Assembly (NCBI RefSeq): GCF_017298635.1
Contig: NZ_CP071182.1
Span: 1,426,001-1,490,000, forward strand
Direction: 5' to 3'
From: Paenalicyclobacillus mengziensis
Lineage (GTDB): Bacteria > Bacillota > Bacilli > Alicyclobacillales > Alicyclobacillaceae
Length of the DNA: 64,000 nucleotides
The stretch's first letter is position 1, and every line of letters starts with the position of its first letter. The translations under genes and the position numbers were made by a program. Shown here in pieces: positions 9,474 to 19,185 of this stretch. The notes beneath the pieces were generated by a model that saw nothing but the letters and a program-made list of their open reading frames with translations, was not told the origin of the DNA and ran no database searches.

Positions 9474-9572
9474 AGAGGAAAAAGGTAAACCGTTCCGAAA
9501 GGACGGGACACAAAGCCGTGGGGCTACAGCACTGTATGCTATGCCTGCCAGGTTGCCGCTAAATCTACACCA
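9474..9572 (+). ncRNA. GEMM-I (cyclic-di-GMP class I type) riboswitch
   Basis: The segment has the GEMM hallmarks in order: GGTAAACC, a P2 hairpin capped by a GAAA tetraloop (CCGTTCC-GAAA-GGACGGG), the ACAAAGCC joining strand, a second P3 hairpin (GCC...GCCTGCC), and the closing AGGTTGCCG. GEMM-I aptamers bind cyclic di-GMP; a subset with one changed base binds cyclic AMP-GMP. I cannot assign the ligand with certainty by eye. It lies before a terminator and a diguanylate cyclase gene, so it probably gives feedback control of second-messenger synthesis. Confidence 0.88.
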
Positions 9573-9579
9573 CATGCGG

Positions 9580-9608
9580 CACATCCAGGTTGAATGGGTG
9601 TGTTTTTT
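9580..9608 (+). terminator. Terminator of the riboswitch expression platform
   Basis: An 8-bp stem (CACATCCA / TGGGTGTG, with one G-U pair) and TTTTTT lie between the aptamer and the gene at 9629. This is the expected geometry for ligand-controlled transcription termination. Confidence 0.75.
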
Positions 9609-9628
9609 GTGTGTTAGGGGCGGTTCAT

Positions 9629-10576
9629 ATGCACCCATTGAAAACCCTCATTGAGCAATCACGAGATTGGGCATCTGTAGAACATTGCAGGGATCTTTTT
9701 GCGAAAGTCGGGGGCGTGTTACAAGACACGTTTGGTATTGAAGCAGGGTTGTTCGTATACCGAAAGCAATTCATTCCAGAGGATAAGGTTTCAACAGTTC
9801 GCGTGTACAAGCCATGGGGAATTGGGTACTCGGAATCAGAGTTGACTCGCTTTATTGATGGAGGTGCATGGTTTTCTGGTGACACCTTTGTAGTCACTGA
9901 AACCTGGCTTTCCATCGAGGAAGCTCCATCCGTCTGGAAAAAGGTTTGGATGGACGCTGGGGTGCAATATGTGGGTGCATGGGAGCTCAATGTGAAAGGC
10001 AGTTGTGTTGGCGCAATTGTCCTGGGACGCAGGACTAAGCCTGGTCAAATGAATGCAGCTATCATGGCGGCTTGTGCAACCCACGTCTCGCTCGTGCTTG
10101 ACATGCTGATATCCCGCCGTATCGCCGAACATGCAAGCTGTCACGATCCGTTGACCAACGTCCTGAATCGCAGGGGATTTGAAAAGGAACTACATCATGT
10201 CTTGAATCGGGATGAGGGTACTTTGGTCATGGGTATTCTCGATCTCAATGAGTTCAAGGATATCAATGACAGCTTGGGTCATCTCGAAGGAGACTTGATT
10301 CTTGCTGATGTGGCTCAAACACTTCGCGAGCAGATAGGGCAATACGGGATCGTCGCTCGTTTTGGGGGTGACGAATTTGTATTTGCGGTGACAGTGAATA
10401 ATACAAACGTCGATGCTATTACTGAATACATACTGTCCTCGTTTGAAAACAAGAATTACAGCGTAAGTGTGGGGTGTGCCATTTTAGGAAGGGATGGAGA
10501 GGATTGGGTTTCGTGTCTACGGCTTGCCGACAGGCTCCTTTATGTAAGAAAGTCACAGACGGGTGTCATGGAGTAA
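9629..10576 (+). CDS. Diguanylate cyclase (GGDEF) with N-terminal GAF-like sensor region
   Basis: Residues about 1-165 look like a GAF-type sensory module. A GGDEF domain follows (DPLTNVLNRRGF... FKDINDSLGHLEGD... ARFGGDEFVF), with the catalytic GGDEF motif intact, so it should make cyclic di-GMP from two GTP. No RxxD inhibitory site is visible five residues before GGDEF. No membrane segment is seen. The frame is open from TTG 9590, but that codon sits inside the terminator hairpin. ATG 9629 follows an AGGGGCGG ribosome site and is preferred. The gene is transcribed through the GEMM riboswitch directly upstream. Confidence 0.92.
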   Translation: MHPLKTLIEQSRDWASVEHCRDLFAKVGGVLQDTFGIEAGLFVYRKQFIPEDKVSTVRVYKPWGIGYSESELTRFIDGGAWFSGDTFVVTETWLSIEEAPSVWKKVWMDAGVQYVGAWELNVKGSCVGAIVLGRRTKPGQMNAAIMAACATHVSLVLDMLISRRIAEHASCHDPLTNVLNRRGFEKELHHVLNRDEGTLVMGILDLNEFKDINDSLGHLEGDLILADVAQTLREQIGQYGIVARFGGDEFVFAVTVNNTNVDAITEYILSSFENKNYSVSVGCAILGRDGEDWVSCLRLADRLLYVRKSQTGVME

Positions 10577-10984
10577 GGATCATGGTTGTGATGAAGGTAA
10601 GCCGACAAAATTCATTGATGATTGAAGGTATCGTGCCAGTCTCAAATATTAGAGGTGTCAGGGAGATAGTTCAATTCTTCATGTGGACTTCTCCGTGGGC
10701 TATACACATATTCCTTTCCATGGTGAGACGTTGCACTGAATTTATCACTTCTCGTTTGTAGCCTATACCAGAAAAGCGATGCCACAATTCACGAACTTGG
10801 CTACGTAGATTTCAACCCGATAAGCCGCAAACTCCATTTTAGCGACGCATTCAATATATTGTCTAATTGGGGTCGCACACTTCGTAGTTTTGTTTTCTCG
10901 ATTTCTTGCCTGCAAAGAAAACGACGAGTGCAGATGGGCACGATTCTGTTGATATGGTTGTTCGACGGAAGCTGATTGTCGTTT
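10577..10984. other. Intergenic region with only weak frames
   Basis: A short frame from ATG 10591 to 10761 has no recognised content. Nothing else stands out on either strand. Confidence 0.3.
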
Positions 10985-11431
10985 CTAAATTTCATTCTCA
11001 TCCGCATCCAAGTCGAAAATGAATGACATGTCAGAGCCGTTTTCATAGAAATGGGGTGTGTCATCAACAAGTCGAATTACCGTCTGTCCATGCGATTGAG
11101 CAACACGCATTCTGAAATTATCAAGAAGAGGAGAAGATTCGCCAAGTTCCGCACCAAGAAATGTGACTACCTCTTGGTGGTTTTTCGCAAAACTTTCGAT
11201 TCCATTCACCAACAGTTCCGTTAGGATGGATCCACCCACTTTATCTCTCACATTTGTGCCAGTTTCCCACTCGATGCATTCGAAAATAGTTCTGGCGTGG
11301 TCAACGGGAGTGTGTTCGATGATGTCGAGAACGTTTTCTCTTCGCCCAATGTATTCATCCCAACTGATTTCTGCAGTACACCCTCGAATGGTTCCTTCGT
11401 ACCTAAAACCAATGAACACCGTTGCCAACAT
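10985..11431 (-). CDS. Hypothetical acidic protein
   Basis: I do not recognise the family. The 148-residue protein is soluble, acidic and ends in a very acidic tail (FDLDADENEI). The call rests on protein-like composition and a strong AAGGAGGGG ribosome site 3 bases before the ATG. It appears to be a single-gene unit. Confidence 0.65.
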   Translation of the reverse strand: MLATVFIGFRYEGTIRGCTAEISWDEYIGRRENVLDIIEHTPVDHARTIFECIEWETGTNVRDKVGGSILTELLVNGIESFAKNHQEVVTFLGAELGESSPLLDNFRMRVAQSHGQTVIRLVDDTPHFYENGSDMSFIFDLDADENEI

Positions 11432-11704
11432 GACCCCTCCTTATGGATAAATGTATCATGATTTAACAAGACCGTCAGATTATCCTGCTTTAGAACGTTT
11501 CGCAAGGAAAATATTTCTCGAGTCGGCAGAAACCGTGGATGAAGGGTTTCTCTACACTGTCTGGATTGTGCTTACGACAAACTATCTTTCTAAAGATGGT
11601 TGAGCGTAGTCCGTTCATGCCAAACTCTGGACGAACAATTTATTCATGCACTGGGGCGATATCGTCAGCCGTGTTGCAGATATAACTCCGACTGCCACGG
11701 CGTA

Positions 11705-12065
11705 TTATCCTTTACTCCTGAAATATCGAGCAATTGTGTGAAATGCTTCTTTGGGTTCTCACTGCAAGGGCGAGCGAGATGTTTCGGTCGTCGTCCAGGT
11801 ACGAACCAGGCTGTAACTCGCGGTATCTAAGTCGTAAAGGGGATCGACATTCGATGGGTAGCTGGGGCTGACAAATGTGAACACAAAAGCACCATTTACC
11901 TTTTCATTTTCAAAGACCGATAGCATATCCATCAGATACCTGGCTTGGACACCTTCGTCCCGAATCAGTGGTTGGTTTAGTCTCCAAGGGATCGAATCAT
12001 CGACCCAGATCTCACCTCCTTGTCACTCTCAGCCCTGTCTATTTCATTGTCATGGTGTCCCACAT
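11705..12065 (-). pseudogene. Decayed C-terminal part of a TIM-barrel-like protein of unknown function
   Basis: On the minus strand, one frame reads WVDDSIPWRLNQPLIRDEG, then VQARYLMDML..., then NGAFVFTFVSPSYPSN and YDLDTASYSLVRTW. After an in-frame TGA at 11761-11759 it continues with EPKEAFHTIARYF to a TAA at 11705. From memory, this order matches the C-terminal end of a protein family common in Actinobacteria and Chloroflexi with glycosidase-like TIM barrels. In that family the residue at the TGA position is tryptophan. A frameshift lies near 12015 and the N-terminal half is missing, so this is a remnant. Confidence 0.45.
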
Positions 12066-12227
12066 TTCTAATGATATCATCGGTTGTTGGTATAGAACAT
12101 GGCTCTGTACGACTATTGGCGTGACTGTGTATGGCTGTACACCCCTGAATCCCGTCCTTGACCTAACCCCTCAATCGAATCAATTTGCAGTATAATTTTG
12201 ATATTGGAATGACAAAGGAGTTGGAAG

Positions 12228-12404
12228 TTGCCGCCCATATTAGAGCTTACGGTTAGTGGCAATCCTGGACAGGTGGTGGCAGAGGATGTTGCGTCATACT
12301 TAAAGGCGAGTGACCCACTTCATGGGTTTAACAATTACCAACTCCCATTTGTGTTGTGCGTATCTTTTCGTGCCTTACACGCACGTTTCCTGGAGGGTGG
12401 GTAG
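12228..12404 (+). CDS. Small hypothetical protein
   Basis: A 58-codon frame from TTG 12228 is preceded by AAAGGAG with 7 bases of spacing. It ends 5 bases before the start of the next gene, so the two look co-transcribed. The product (beginning LPPILELTVSGNPGQVVAED) has no recognised family. Confidence 0.45.
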   Translation: MPPILELTVSGNPGQVVAEDVASYLKASDPLHGFNNYQLPFVLCVSFRALHARFLEGG

Positions 12405-12409
12405 AGTAG

Positions 12410-12613
12410 ATGAATGACACAGACCTTGCTGAGTTACAGGATTCCATTCAACGTCTCGAAACGAAAGTAGATAAGCTCTTGTCTCAACCCAAGAAGCGTT
12501 CAGGATTTTTGTGGAAGGAATTCATTATTGGATTTGTTGTTGTTTATATCGTGATGATGGCTCTCTCAGTTACCGTTGGGTTGCTGAATCGACATTTTGA
12601 ATTTTTCCATTGA
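12410..12613 (+). CDS. Small single-pass membrane protein
   Basis: The 67-residue product has an amphipathic coiled-coil-like N-terminus (LQDSIQRLETKVDKLLSQ), a basic patch (PKKRS) and one transmembrane helix (about residues 38-59). GGAGGGTGGG lies about 8 bases before the ATG. Function is unknown. It probably shares a transcript with the 58-codon gene upstream. Confidence 0.6.
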   Translation: MNDTDLAELQDSIQRLETKVDKLLSQPKKRSGFLWKEFIIGFVVVYIVMMALSVTVGLLNRHFEFFH

Positions 12614-12713
12614 AGCCAAGCCTTAGTTACAAACGGGCATAAGAATGACAAAAGGATGTCAGGTAACGGAGTTGGTTCTCTTAGCGTCTATGTTAAGTGG
12701 GGGGTGGGAATCG

Positions 12714-13238
12714 GTGCGGCGACTGTTATTCCTCTTGAGTGGAATGCAATTGTTGCTTCTAAAGGGATGTGGCTCAGTCCCGAATGTAACAGTTAGTCCA
12801 ATGCAAGCGACATTCTGAATGCCAAAAGTTACCGACATCAAGTCCTTAAGCATTGAGAGCGATTATCCATCACGAGTAATATTACTTCCAAACGATCCGA
12901 AAACGGCAATAGAAAGCGCTCTGACTATGTTGCAAACTGCACAACCTGTGTCAGTGCAATTTCCTAAGTTGCCCAAGAAACTTTCGGGTGAAAGTAATGC
13001 ATACACAGGACCCGCCACTCTCAATTTGAATCTGGGTGCCAATGAGAGCGTCAAGATTACCCCAGCATACTTCATTTGGAGTGCTTGGCAGGGGGGCTTC
13101 GATTATCATTACGTGAATGGGATTGTTGAATATCGGAAAGGTGACTCGACAATTTACCTGAGAGATGTGTCCCTGTATAACTGGCTTAAACAAGACCTAT
13201 GGAAAAGCCAGTTTCACATGTATGGGCAGAATCATTGA
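12714..13238 (+). pseudogene. Lipoprotein gene interrupted by an in-frame TGA
   Basis: From GTG 12714, behind a GGGGGGTGGG ribosome site, the frame encodes RRLLFLLSGMQLLLLKGC. This is a signal peptide with an LLKGC lipobox, followed by GSVPNVTVSPMQATF. A TGA at 12816-12818 then interrupts it, and the same frame continues at ATG 12819 for 139 residues of soluble protein to 13238. The two parts fit as one roughly 174-residue lipoprotein. As written, the mature domain could only be made without its export signal. The soluble part is not recognised. Confidence 0.6.
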
Positions 13239-13775
13239 TGATTAAAATTCCCAATGGAAATGAGTCCGGAGTGTTTTAGCTATCTCATAATGTCCAAATG
13301 CTGATGGTGTTAGGTGTCCAGGATTTGATGCCGATATTGACCAAGCCGTTCAATCCATCCCCCTGTTCTTCCTGTTGGAGGAGTGGGAGGGGTGAATGAC
13401 CATAGGTCAGAGGGGAGGAGCGAAGCTGGAGCGAAGCGGCTTCCCCTGAACGTCCTTGGCGGACTGGTGGCTTCGTAATCACAGAGATTCATACACAGCA
13501 GTATCAAGCCATTCTAAGCTCATCAGCCGATGATACAAGCTTTGTTTAACGACCGAGGTACACGTGGGAAAGAGACATCCCATAACCTGCCATGGCAAGT
13601 CGAGCGTCAATGTCCAAATCGTGTTGCGAAACTCGCTGAAACGGACAAAATGCACCGTCAACTGTGGTTTGGATGTAAAAAGCCAGATGAACGGTCATTT
13701 TAGCCCATCATAAAAATCACCCATGATGACATGAATACTGCATTTGGACATGTCATCCGTCAAAATGCGGACATA
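13239..13775. repeat. Non-coding region with GTCC-type repeats, possible transposon-end remnant
   Basis: No gene seen. Two imperfect direct repeats (CGGACA...CACCGTCAAC) lie at 13642-13662 and 13768-13788. Words of the type TGTCCAAAT recur at about 13288 and 13609, and inverted at 13742 and 13788. Repeated transposase-binding words like these are typical of mobile-element ends, but no element can be named. Confidence 0.3.
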
Positions 13776-13913
13776 TTACACCGTCAACCTTTGGACAAAA
13801 TAGCGTAGTAGTAACACCGGAGTAGGAATTGCGACACTCAGGATGTAGCGGAGTATCGCCCCTATAAAGCTGCCGATGACCAAGGCTGTGTAAGGTATAA
13901 CAAATCCCTCCAT
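13776..13913 (-). pseudogene. Truncated crcB-like fluoride channel gene
   Basis: The first 35 or so residues after ATG 13913 (MEGFVIPYTALVIGSFIG, then AILRYILSVAIPTP) match the N-terminal helix of CrcB/Fluc fluoride channels, including the GxxxGAxxRY-type motif. After that the frame leaves the family and ends at 13776, about 45 residues in place of about 120. It lies immediately downstream of a fluoride riboswitch, which supports the identification. The rest was probably deleted by the rearrangement that left the repeats at 13239-13790. Confidence 0.65.
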
Positions 13914-13933
13914 TCGTTTCTGGGTTTGGACGC

Positions 13934-14038
13934 AAAAAAGCTCCTGTAAATGTGTATCCACATTCACAGGAGCCATCAGCCAACCGGTTGGCGGTTAAAG
14001 GCGAGCTCCATCACCGATGTCATTGTGTGGCAATTATA
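13934..14038 (-). ncRNA. Fluoride riboswitch (crcB motif) with terminator and promoter -10
   Basis: On the minus strand the RNA begins with a GGTGATGGAGCTCGCC element (14015-14000), the crcB-motif 5' signature. GGCTGATGGCTCCT follows, then a terminator stem (GGCTCCTGTGAATGTG with its partner) and TTTTTT at 13939-13934. TATAAT lies at 14038-14033, with a TTGACA at an unusually short spacing. Such riboswitches bind fluoride and turn on exporter genes. Here the target is only a crcB stub. Confidence 0.85.
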
Positions 14039-14156
14039 ACATATCTAACGTGTCAAAAATAAAAATGGCTCCTATGGGTGTTTAAATCTAATGGAATTCA
14101 TTAAATCAATAAACCTCCTTTGGCTGTGGTATGAGGTGGCCTCAACTTAGTTTGCT

Positions 14157-14729
14157 TTACTTTCCCTCTAATTTCAGTAAAGCTAAGTTCAAATCCATAA
14201 CATTGATATGGGGTTCGCCCCAGATCCCGAGAAAGCGACCTTTAACGTGAGACAAAACCAGTTGTTTCAACTCACTCGTCGACAATCCGGACACTTTGGA
14301 AATAGATGGGATTTGTAACAAAGCATCGTGCACAGTGATGTCTGGGTCTAATCCCGAAGCTGAACTTTCTACTTCAGAGGGTCCAATCTGCGACACGGAA
14401 ATCCCTGGATTCAGCTTTTCAAAGGTCGAGATATTCCCCTTGACCTCCTTGATGAGAGCTGGGTTTGTTGGTCCAAGATTGCTTCCTCCAGAGCCATTCC
14501 CAGCATAATTTACAGCAGAAGGTCTAGGTTGAAATAGACCAGGGTGCGTGACCGGCTGTGCGATGAGCCTTGAACCCACCACGGTCCCCATAGGTCCCTT
14601 AACTAATTCCCCATTAGCTTGAAACGGAAATGCAATTTGTCCAATGACGACCATCAATAGGGGATAAATCAATCCACAGACGACCATAAATACAATAGTG
14701 GTGCGAATCGACTGCCATACGGAACGCAT
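14157..14729 (-). CDS. kdpC: Potassium-transporting ATPase subunit C
   Basis: The 190-residue product has a single N-terminal transmembrane helix and an extracytoplasmic domain with typical KdpC motifs (GSRLIAQPVTHPGLFQPRPSA, NLGPTNPALI, SGLDPDI, LNLALL). KdpC stabilises the KdpFABC complex and assists potassium binding. It lies last in the kdpFABC order, 16 bases after kdpB. Confidence 0.96.
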   Translation of the reverse strand: MRSVWQSIRTTIVFMVVCGLIYPLLMVVIGQIAFPFQANGELVKGPMGTVVGSRLIAQPVTHPGLFQPRPSAVNYAGNGSGGSNLGPTNPALIKEVKGNISTFEKLNPGISVSQIGPSEVESSASGLDPDITVHDALLQIPSISKVSGLSTSELKQLVLSHVKGRFLGIWGEPHINVMDLNLALLKLEGK

Positions 14730-14745
14730 GTAAAATCCTCCTCGC

Positions 14746-16794
14746 TTAAATATGTGCCAATCCGAGCGCAGTAATCACCAAGTCAATGATTTTGATTCCC
14801 ACAAACGGTGCAATTACGCCACCCACTCCATAAATAAAAATGTTTCGCATCAACATGGCCGTCGCACTCATAGGTCGATACTTGACCCCTTTCATGGCTA
14901 AGGGAATTAACAGTGGAATGATAATCGCATTGAAAATCAAGGCCGATAAAATGGCACTCTGTGGGCTAGTCAGAAACATGATGTTCAATGCCTTTAAACT
15001 CGGTAAAACTGCCATGAACATGGCCGGGATGATGGCAAAATACTTTGCCACATCATTGGCAATCGAAAACGTTGTAATCGCACCCCGCGTAATCAACAAT
15101 TGCTTACCAATGGCGACCACTTCAATTAGTTTAGTCGGATCGGAGTCTAAGTCCACCATGTTGCCAGCTTCCTTAGCGGCACTGGTTCCAGTATTCATAG
15201 CCAGACCGACGTCCGCCTGAGCAAGCGCAGGTGCATCATTGGTCCCATCACCAGACATGGCTACGAGCTTTCCATCTTCTTGTTCGGATCGAATGAGGCG
15301 CATTTTATCTTCCGGTTTTGCCTCTGCAATGAAGTCGTCCACACCTGCTTCTTTCGCGATTGTCGCTGCGGTGAGTGGGTTGTCTCCGGTACACATGACC
15401 GTTTTAATCCCCATTTTTCTCAGTTCATTAAAACGCTCTCTCATCCCAGTCTTCACAATATCTTTGAGGTAAATCAGTCCATAGATCTCATTGTCCTGGA
15501 TGACCGCAAGTGGAGTTCCACCCTCGACTGCAATGCGGCGGGTCTTTTCTTCGAGATCACCAGGAACCGTTCCGCCGTGCTGTTGTACATACTGACGAAT
15601 GGCGTCCACAGCTCCCTTTCGAACGATCGATCCATTTGGCAAATCCAGTCCACTCATCCGGGTGTCTGCGCTAAATTCAACATTTTCTGCATTGTTGTAT
15701 TCTTCTCTAACATAACTAACACCTTTGGTTTTCCCTAAATCTACAACCGAACGTCCTTCAGGTGTTTCATCAAACAAAGAGGATAATACAGAAGTTCCAA
15801 TAAGAGACTGTTCAGTATGCGTACCAACTGGGATAAACTCTGTAGCAAGCCGATTTCCGATCGTAATAGTGCCAGTTTTATCGAGAATCAATGTATTAAC
15901 ATCACCTGCAGCTTCAACGGCCTTTCCAGACTTGGCAATCACATTAAAGCGAATGACCCGATCCATCCCCGCAATGCCGATCGCCGACAGCAAAGCTCCA
16001 ATGGTGGTTGGAATTAGGCAAACCAATAAAGCAATCAGTGTCGCCACATCAATTGTCCCGTGCACATAGTGGGCAAAGGGTTCCAACGTATCCACTACAA
16101 TCAAAAAGATTAGGGTCAGTCCCGCTAACAACACGGATAGAGCAATCTCATTTGGGGTTTTTTGACGACTGGCCCCTTCTACCAAACTGATCATCTTGTC
16201 GAGAAACGATTCACCCGGATTGACCGTAACACGAATCAATAGCTCATCCGACAGTAACTTTGTCCCACCTGTAACGGAACTGAAATCTCCCCCTGCGCCT
16301 CGAATGACCGGGGCAGATTCCCCCGTAATCGCCGATTCGTCGACGCTTCCGAGACCTTCCATGACTTCACCGTCCGCAGGGATGGTCTCTCCAGCAACCA
16401 CGCGCACAATATCTTCTTTTCGAAGAGCTGTCGCTGGAACGGATTCAAAGGTTCCATTGGGTAAACGCCGATTCGCCAATAAATCCGTCTTCGTTTTTCG
16501 CAGAGATTCGGCCTGCGCTTTGCCCCGACCTTCAGCAATCGACTCTGCAAAATTTCCAAACAACACCGTAACCAATAAGACAACAGTTACGACTAAATTG
16601 TACGCCCGTTGTTGAGGAGGATAATGCCCTCCGAACAAATTTGGATCGAACGTCAAGAACAAAGTAATGACAAACCCGATCTCGACTACGAACATGACTG
16701 GATTTTTGACCATCACACGCGGATCTAATTTGACAAAGGATTCCCCAACGGCACGTCCCATCATCGCCCGATTAAAGGTTGCTGATTTTTCCAT
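14746..16794 (-). CDS. kdpB: Potassium-transporting P-type ATPase subunit B
   Basis: This is the catalytic P-type ATPase of the high-affinity potassium pump. It has the TGES loop, the phosphorylation motif DKTGT (about residue 302), and [10 protein letters not shown] near the C-terminal third, with about seven membrane segments and a length usual for KdpB. The frame is open from 16833, but ATG 16794 matches normal KdpB N-termini, leaves kdpA without overlap, and is preferred. No kdpD/kdpE sensor pair is present nearby. Confidence 0.96.
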   Translation of the reverse strand: MEKSATFNRAMMGRAVGESFVKLDPRVMVKNPVMFVVEIGFVITLFLTFDPNLFGGHYPPQQRAYNLVVTVVLLVTVLFGNFAESIAEGRGKAQAESLRKTKTDLLANRRLPNGTFESVPATALRKEDIVRVVAGETIPADGEVMEGLGSVDESAITGESAPVIRGAGGDFSSVTGGTKLLSDELLIRVTVNPGESFLDKMISLVEGASRQKTPNEIALSVLLAGLTLIFLIVVDTLEPFAHYVHGTIDVATLIALLVCLIPTTIGALLSAIGIAGMDRVIRFNVIAKSGKAVEAAGDVNTLILDKTGTITIGNRLATEFIPVGTHTEQSLIGTSVLSSLFDETPEGRSVVDLGKTKGVSYVREEYNNAENVEFSADTRMSGLDLPNGSIVRKGAVDAIRQYVQQHGGTVPGDLEEKTRRIAVEGGTPLAVIQDNEIYGLIYLKDIVKTGMRERFNELRKMGIKTVMCTGDNPLTAATIAKEAGVDDFIAEAKPEDKMRLIRSEQEDGKLVAMSGDGTNDAPALAQADVGLAMNTGTSAAKEAGNMVDLDSDPTKLIEVVAIGKQLLITRGAITTFSIANDVAKYFAIIPAMFMAVLPSLKALNIMFLTSPQSAILSALIFNAIIIPLLIPLAMKGVKYRPMSATAMLMRNIFIYGVGGVIAPFVGIKIIDLVITALGLAHI

Positions 16795-16817
16795 ATTTAC
16801 ACCCCGATTCCTTATGC

Positions 16818-18512
16818 TTAATGTCCGGTCCACATCGTGATATGTTCAGCGATCGGGCCAATGGCTACAGCCGGGAAAAAGGTTAACGCACCCACGATCA
16901 CCACGACGGCCATGAATACAAACCCAAATGAATAGGTATCCGTGGCAAGAGTACCGGACGAAGCGGGGACGGTTTTCTTGCTCGCTAGTGAACCGGCAAT
17001 CGCAAGCATGGCAATAATGGATACGAATCGAGCTAGCAACATATCAATGCCGATCGTGACATTATAGAATGGAGTATTGGCACCTAGTCCAGCAAAGGCC
17101 GACCCGTTGTTGGCTGCTCCTGAAGAGTACGCGTATAGCACTTCCGAAAACCCGTGAAGTCCTGGATTAAAAATACCGGCAAGTCCCGCTTTCGACACGA
17201 CTGCAATCGCCGTTAAGACCAAGATCAAAAATGGATGAACGAGCATAGCGATCGTCGCCAGTTTTATTTCTTTCGCTTGAATCTTTTTCCCTAGAAATTC
17301 AGGTGTACGTCCTACCATGAGTCCGCTCAGAAATACCGTAATGATCATCATCATAAGGATATTCAGCAACCCTGAACCTCCGGAGCCAAAGATCATATTT
17401 AGCATCATGAACCCCAGCGGAATCAGACCTCCAAGCGGTGTTAGACTGTCGTGCATAGTATTGACAGCCCCCGTTGTATAAGCTGTGGTCGCAGACGCGA
17501 AGTAGGACGAAAGGGCGGGGCCAAAACGCACTTCTTTGCCTTCCCAGTTTGGTCCATGAATTCCCAGAACGTGTGCAAGAATTGGGTTCCCTGCTGTTTC
17601 TGCTGCGTAAATGATAAAGGCACCAAGGACTAAAGTAGCCATCAGGAAAACGTACAACACGCGTGCCTGTTTTTTGTTTTTAATAAAAAGTCCAAAGGTA
17701 ACGACCAGCGCAGTCGGGATGAGACTCATCCCAATAATCCCGAGAAGGTCCGATAGTGCATTTGGACCTTCAAAGGGATGTGCGGAGTTCGCATTGAAGA
17801 ACCCACCTCCATTGTTCCCAAGTTGTTTAATCGCTTCTAAAGATGCGACGGGTCCTCTCGAAATAGTTTGTTTCGCACCTTGTAATGTGTGTACCACTGC
17901 TGCTCCATGGAGTGTCTGCGGCGAACCTAATGCCAGAAATAGAATTCCAAAAATAAGGCTAAGGGGTAAATACACTCGAGTAATTACCCGCACGAAATCC
18001 CACCAAAAATTTCCGAGCATGCCGTTTTTGGTTGTAAACCCTCGAACAAACGCAATTGCTACAGCAACTCCCGTAGCAATACTCGTAAACTGTAAAAATT
18101 GAACGAAAATCATTTGTCCGAGGTAAGACATCGACTGTTCGCCCGCATAAGCCTGCCAATTTGTGTTGGTCATGAAACTAATTGCCGTATTAAATGCTAA
18201 GTTCCAATTCATACTCGGAATGTGGTCTGGATTCAGAGGGAGATTCCCCATAAGTCGCAAAATCAAATACCCTGCTAAAAACATCACGAAATTGAGTACG
18301 AGAAAATTCTTGGTATAGCTCTTCCACGTCATATCCACATCTGGATTAACGCCCATAAGTTTATACAGACTGCGTTCAACCGGGTTAAACAGTCCTTCGA
18401 GAACTGTGCGTTGTCCACTGAAAACTTTATACATATAATTTCCAAAAGGAATCGCTAGGGCAATTGTTATTACCGCAAGCAACACGATCCCAAGTGAGCC
18501 GACAAAAGTCAT
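16818..18512 (-). CDS. kdpA: Potassium-transporting ATPase subunit A
   Basis: The 564-residue polytopic membrane protein is the potassium-conducting subunit. Four selectivity-loop repeats are visible ([37 protein letters not shown]). An AGGAGGT ribosome site precedes the start. It follows the very small kdpF gene and leads into kdpB. Confidence 0.96.
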   Translation of the reverse strand: MTFVGSLGIVLLAVITIALAIPFGNYMYKVFSGQRTVLEGLFNPVERSLYKLMGVNPDVDMTWKSYTKNFLVLNFVMFLAGYLILRLMGNLPLNPDHIPSMNWNLAFNTAISFMTNTNWQAYAGEQSMSYLGQMIFVQFLQFTSIATGVAVAIAFVRGFTTKNGMLGNFWWDFVRVITRVYLPLSLIFGILFLALGSPQTLHGAAVVHTLQGAKQTISRGPVASLEAIKQLGNNGGGFFNANSAHPFEGPNALSDLLGIIGMSLIPTALVVTFGLFIKNKKQARVLYVFLMATLVLGAFIIYAAETAGNPILAHVLGIHGPNWEGKEVRFGPALSSYFASATTAYTTGAVNTMHDSLTPLGGLIPLGFMMLNMIFGSGGSGLLNILMMMIITVFLSGLMVGRTPEFLGKKIQAKEIKLATIAMLVHPFLILVLTAIAVVSKAGLAGIFNPGLHGFSEVLYAYSSGAANNGSAFAGLGANTPFYNVTIGIDMLLARFVSIIAMLAIAGSLASKKTVPASSGTLATDTYSFGFVFMAVVVIVGALTFFPAVAIGPIAEHITMWTGH

Positions 18513-18533
18513 TTGCGAATACCTCCTTTTTGT

Positions 18534-18611
18534 TTAAAATTTCTCGGGGTTAAAGATGACATACGTGAGATAAGCCATCAAAAGAGCGGATACGATGAGT
18601 AAAACGATCAT
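18534..18611 (-). CDS. kdpF: Potassium-transporting ATPase subunit F (25 residues)
   Basis: ATG 18611 opens a 25-residue frame, MIVLLIVSALLMAYLTYV then IFNPEKF, a single hydrophobic helix ending in the NPE(K)F tail characteristic of KdpF. GGAGGTATTGAAG precedes it. KdpF is a small stabilising subunit of the pump. Its position directly before kdpA confirms the operon order F-A-B-C. Confidence 0.9.
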   Translation of the reverse strand: MIVLLIVSALLMAYLTYVIFNPEKF

Positions 18612-18623
18612 CTTCAATACCTC

Positions 18624-18695
18624 CTAAGCACGCTCAAAGAGTTTTATAAGACCAAAAAATAGGCCAAAACCCAATACTGTAATGACAATACTCAC
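18624..18695 (-). CDS. 23-residue hydrophobic micro-protein upstream of kdpF
   Basis: GTG 18695, preceded by GGGAG at 5 bases, opens a 23-residue frame (MSIVITVLGFGLFFGLIKLF then ERA). It is one transmembrane helix with a charged tail and ends 12 bases before the kdpF ATG. Its spacing, orientation and membrane character fit a leading small gene of the kdp operon. It does not look like a second KdpF. Function unknown. Confidence 0.5.
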   Translation of the reverse strand: MSIVITVLGFGLFFGLIKLFERA

Positions 18696-19185
18696 GACAT
18701 CTCCCAACGTTCTCCCTCCCCCAGGCGTTCAAAAATAGAATTTTAGCTCATTGATCTTTTCACATCTGATTTATTCGGACATATATTCCATCATCTCTGG
18801 GATGTACATCTGAAGGGATTTTATACGTTCAAGTTTCACCACCTTAGTCATGCTGGCTTACTACAAAAATTTCTGGATTCCGTGATACATGAGAGATTGT
18901 AGATCTATATCGTGCTAAAATGGCATAAAAATACACGCGTCAAGCGTAAAAAGAATGCAAAAATGTCAAAACCCATGTATGTAAAGTAGAATTATTTCGG
19001 AAGCACCAAAATTGAGGAAAAGGTCGAGGAAAGGGATATTCTTGGGATCACGATCGTTGCATTAGTTGCATTAATAGTAAATGTTCATCATCTCTGTAGA
19101 TATGACCCGTGGCTGGGTCATTCTTGCGAACGCCAAACACGCTCCACCTCTCCTTCTAGAAAAAGGATGGACAAGACTGATAGAT
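18696..19185. other. Upstream region of the kdp operon
   Basis: No gene seen. On the minus strand a TTGACG, 17 bases, TTTTAG arrangement around 18940-18910 could be the kdp promoter. I see neither a c-di-AMP (ydaO) aptamer nor kdpDE. Confidence 0.35.

Noticed and set aside
18720-19185. c-di-AMP (ydaO) riboswitch upstream of kdp
   Set aside because: The characteristic conserved blocks of that aptamer are not seen on either strand.
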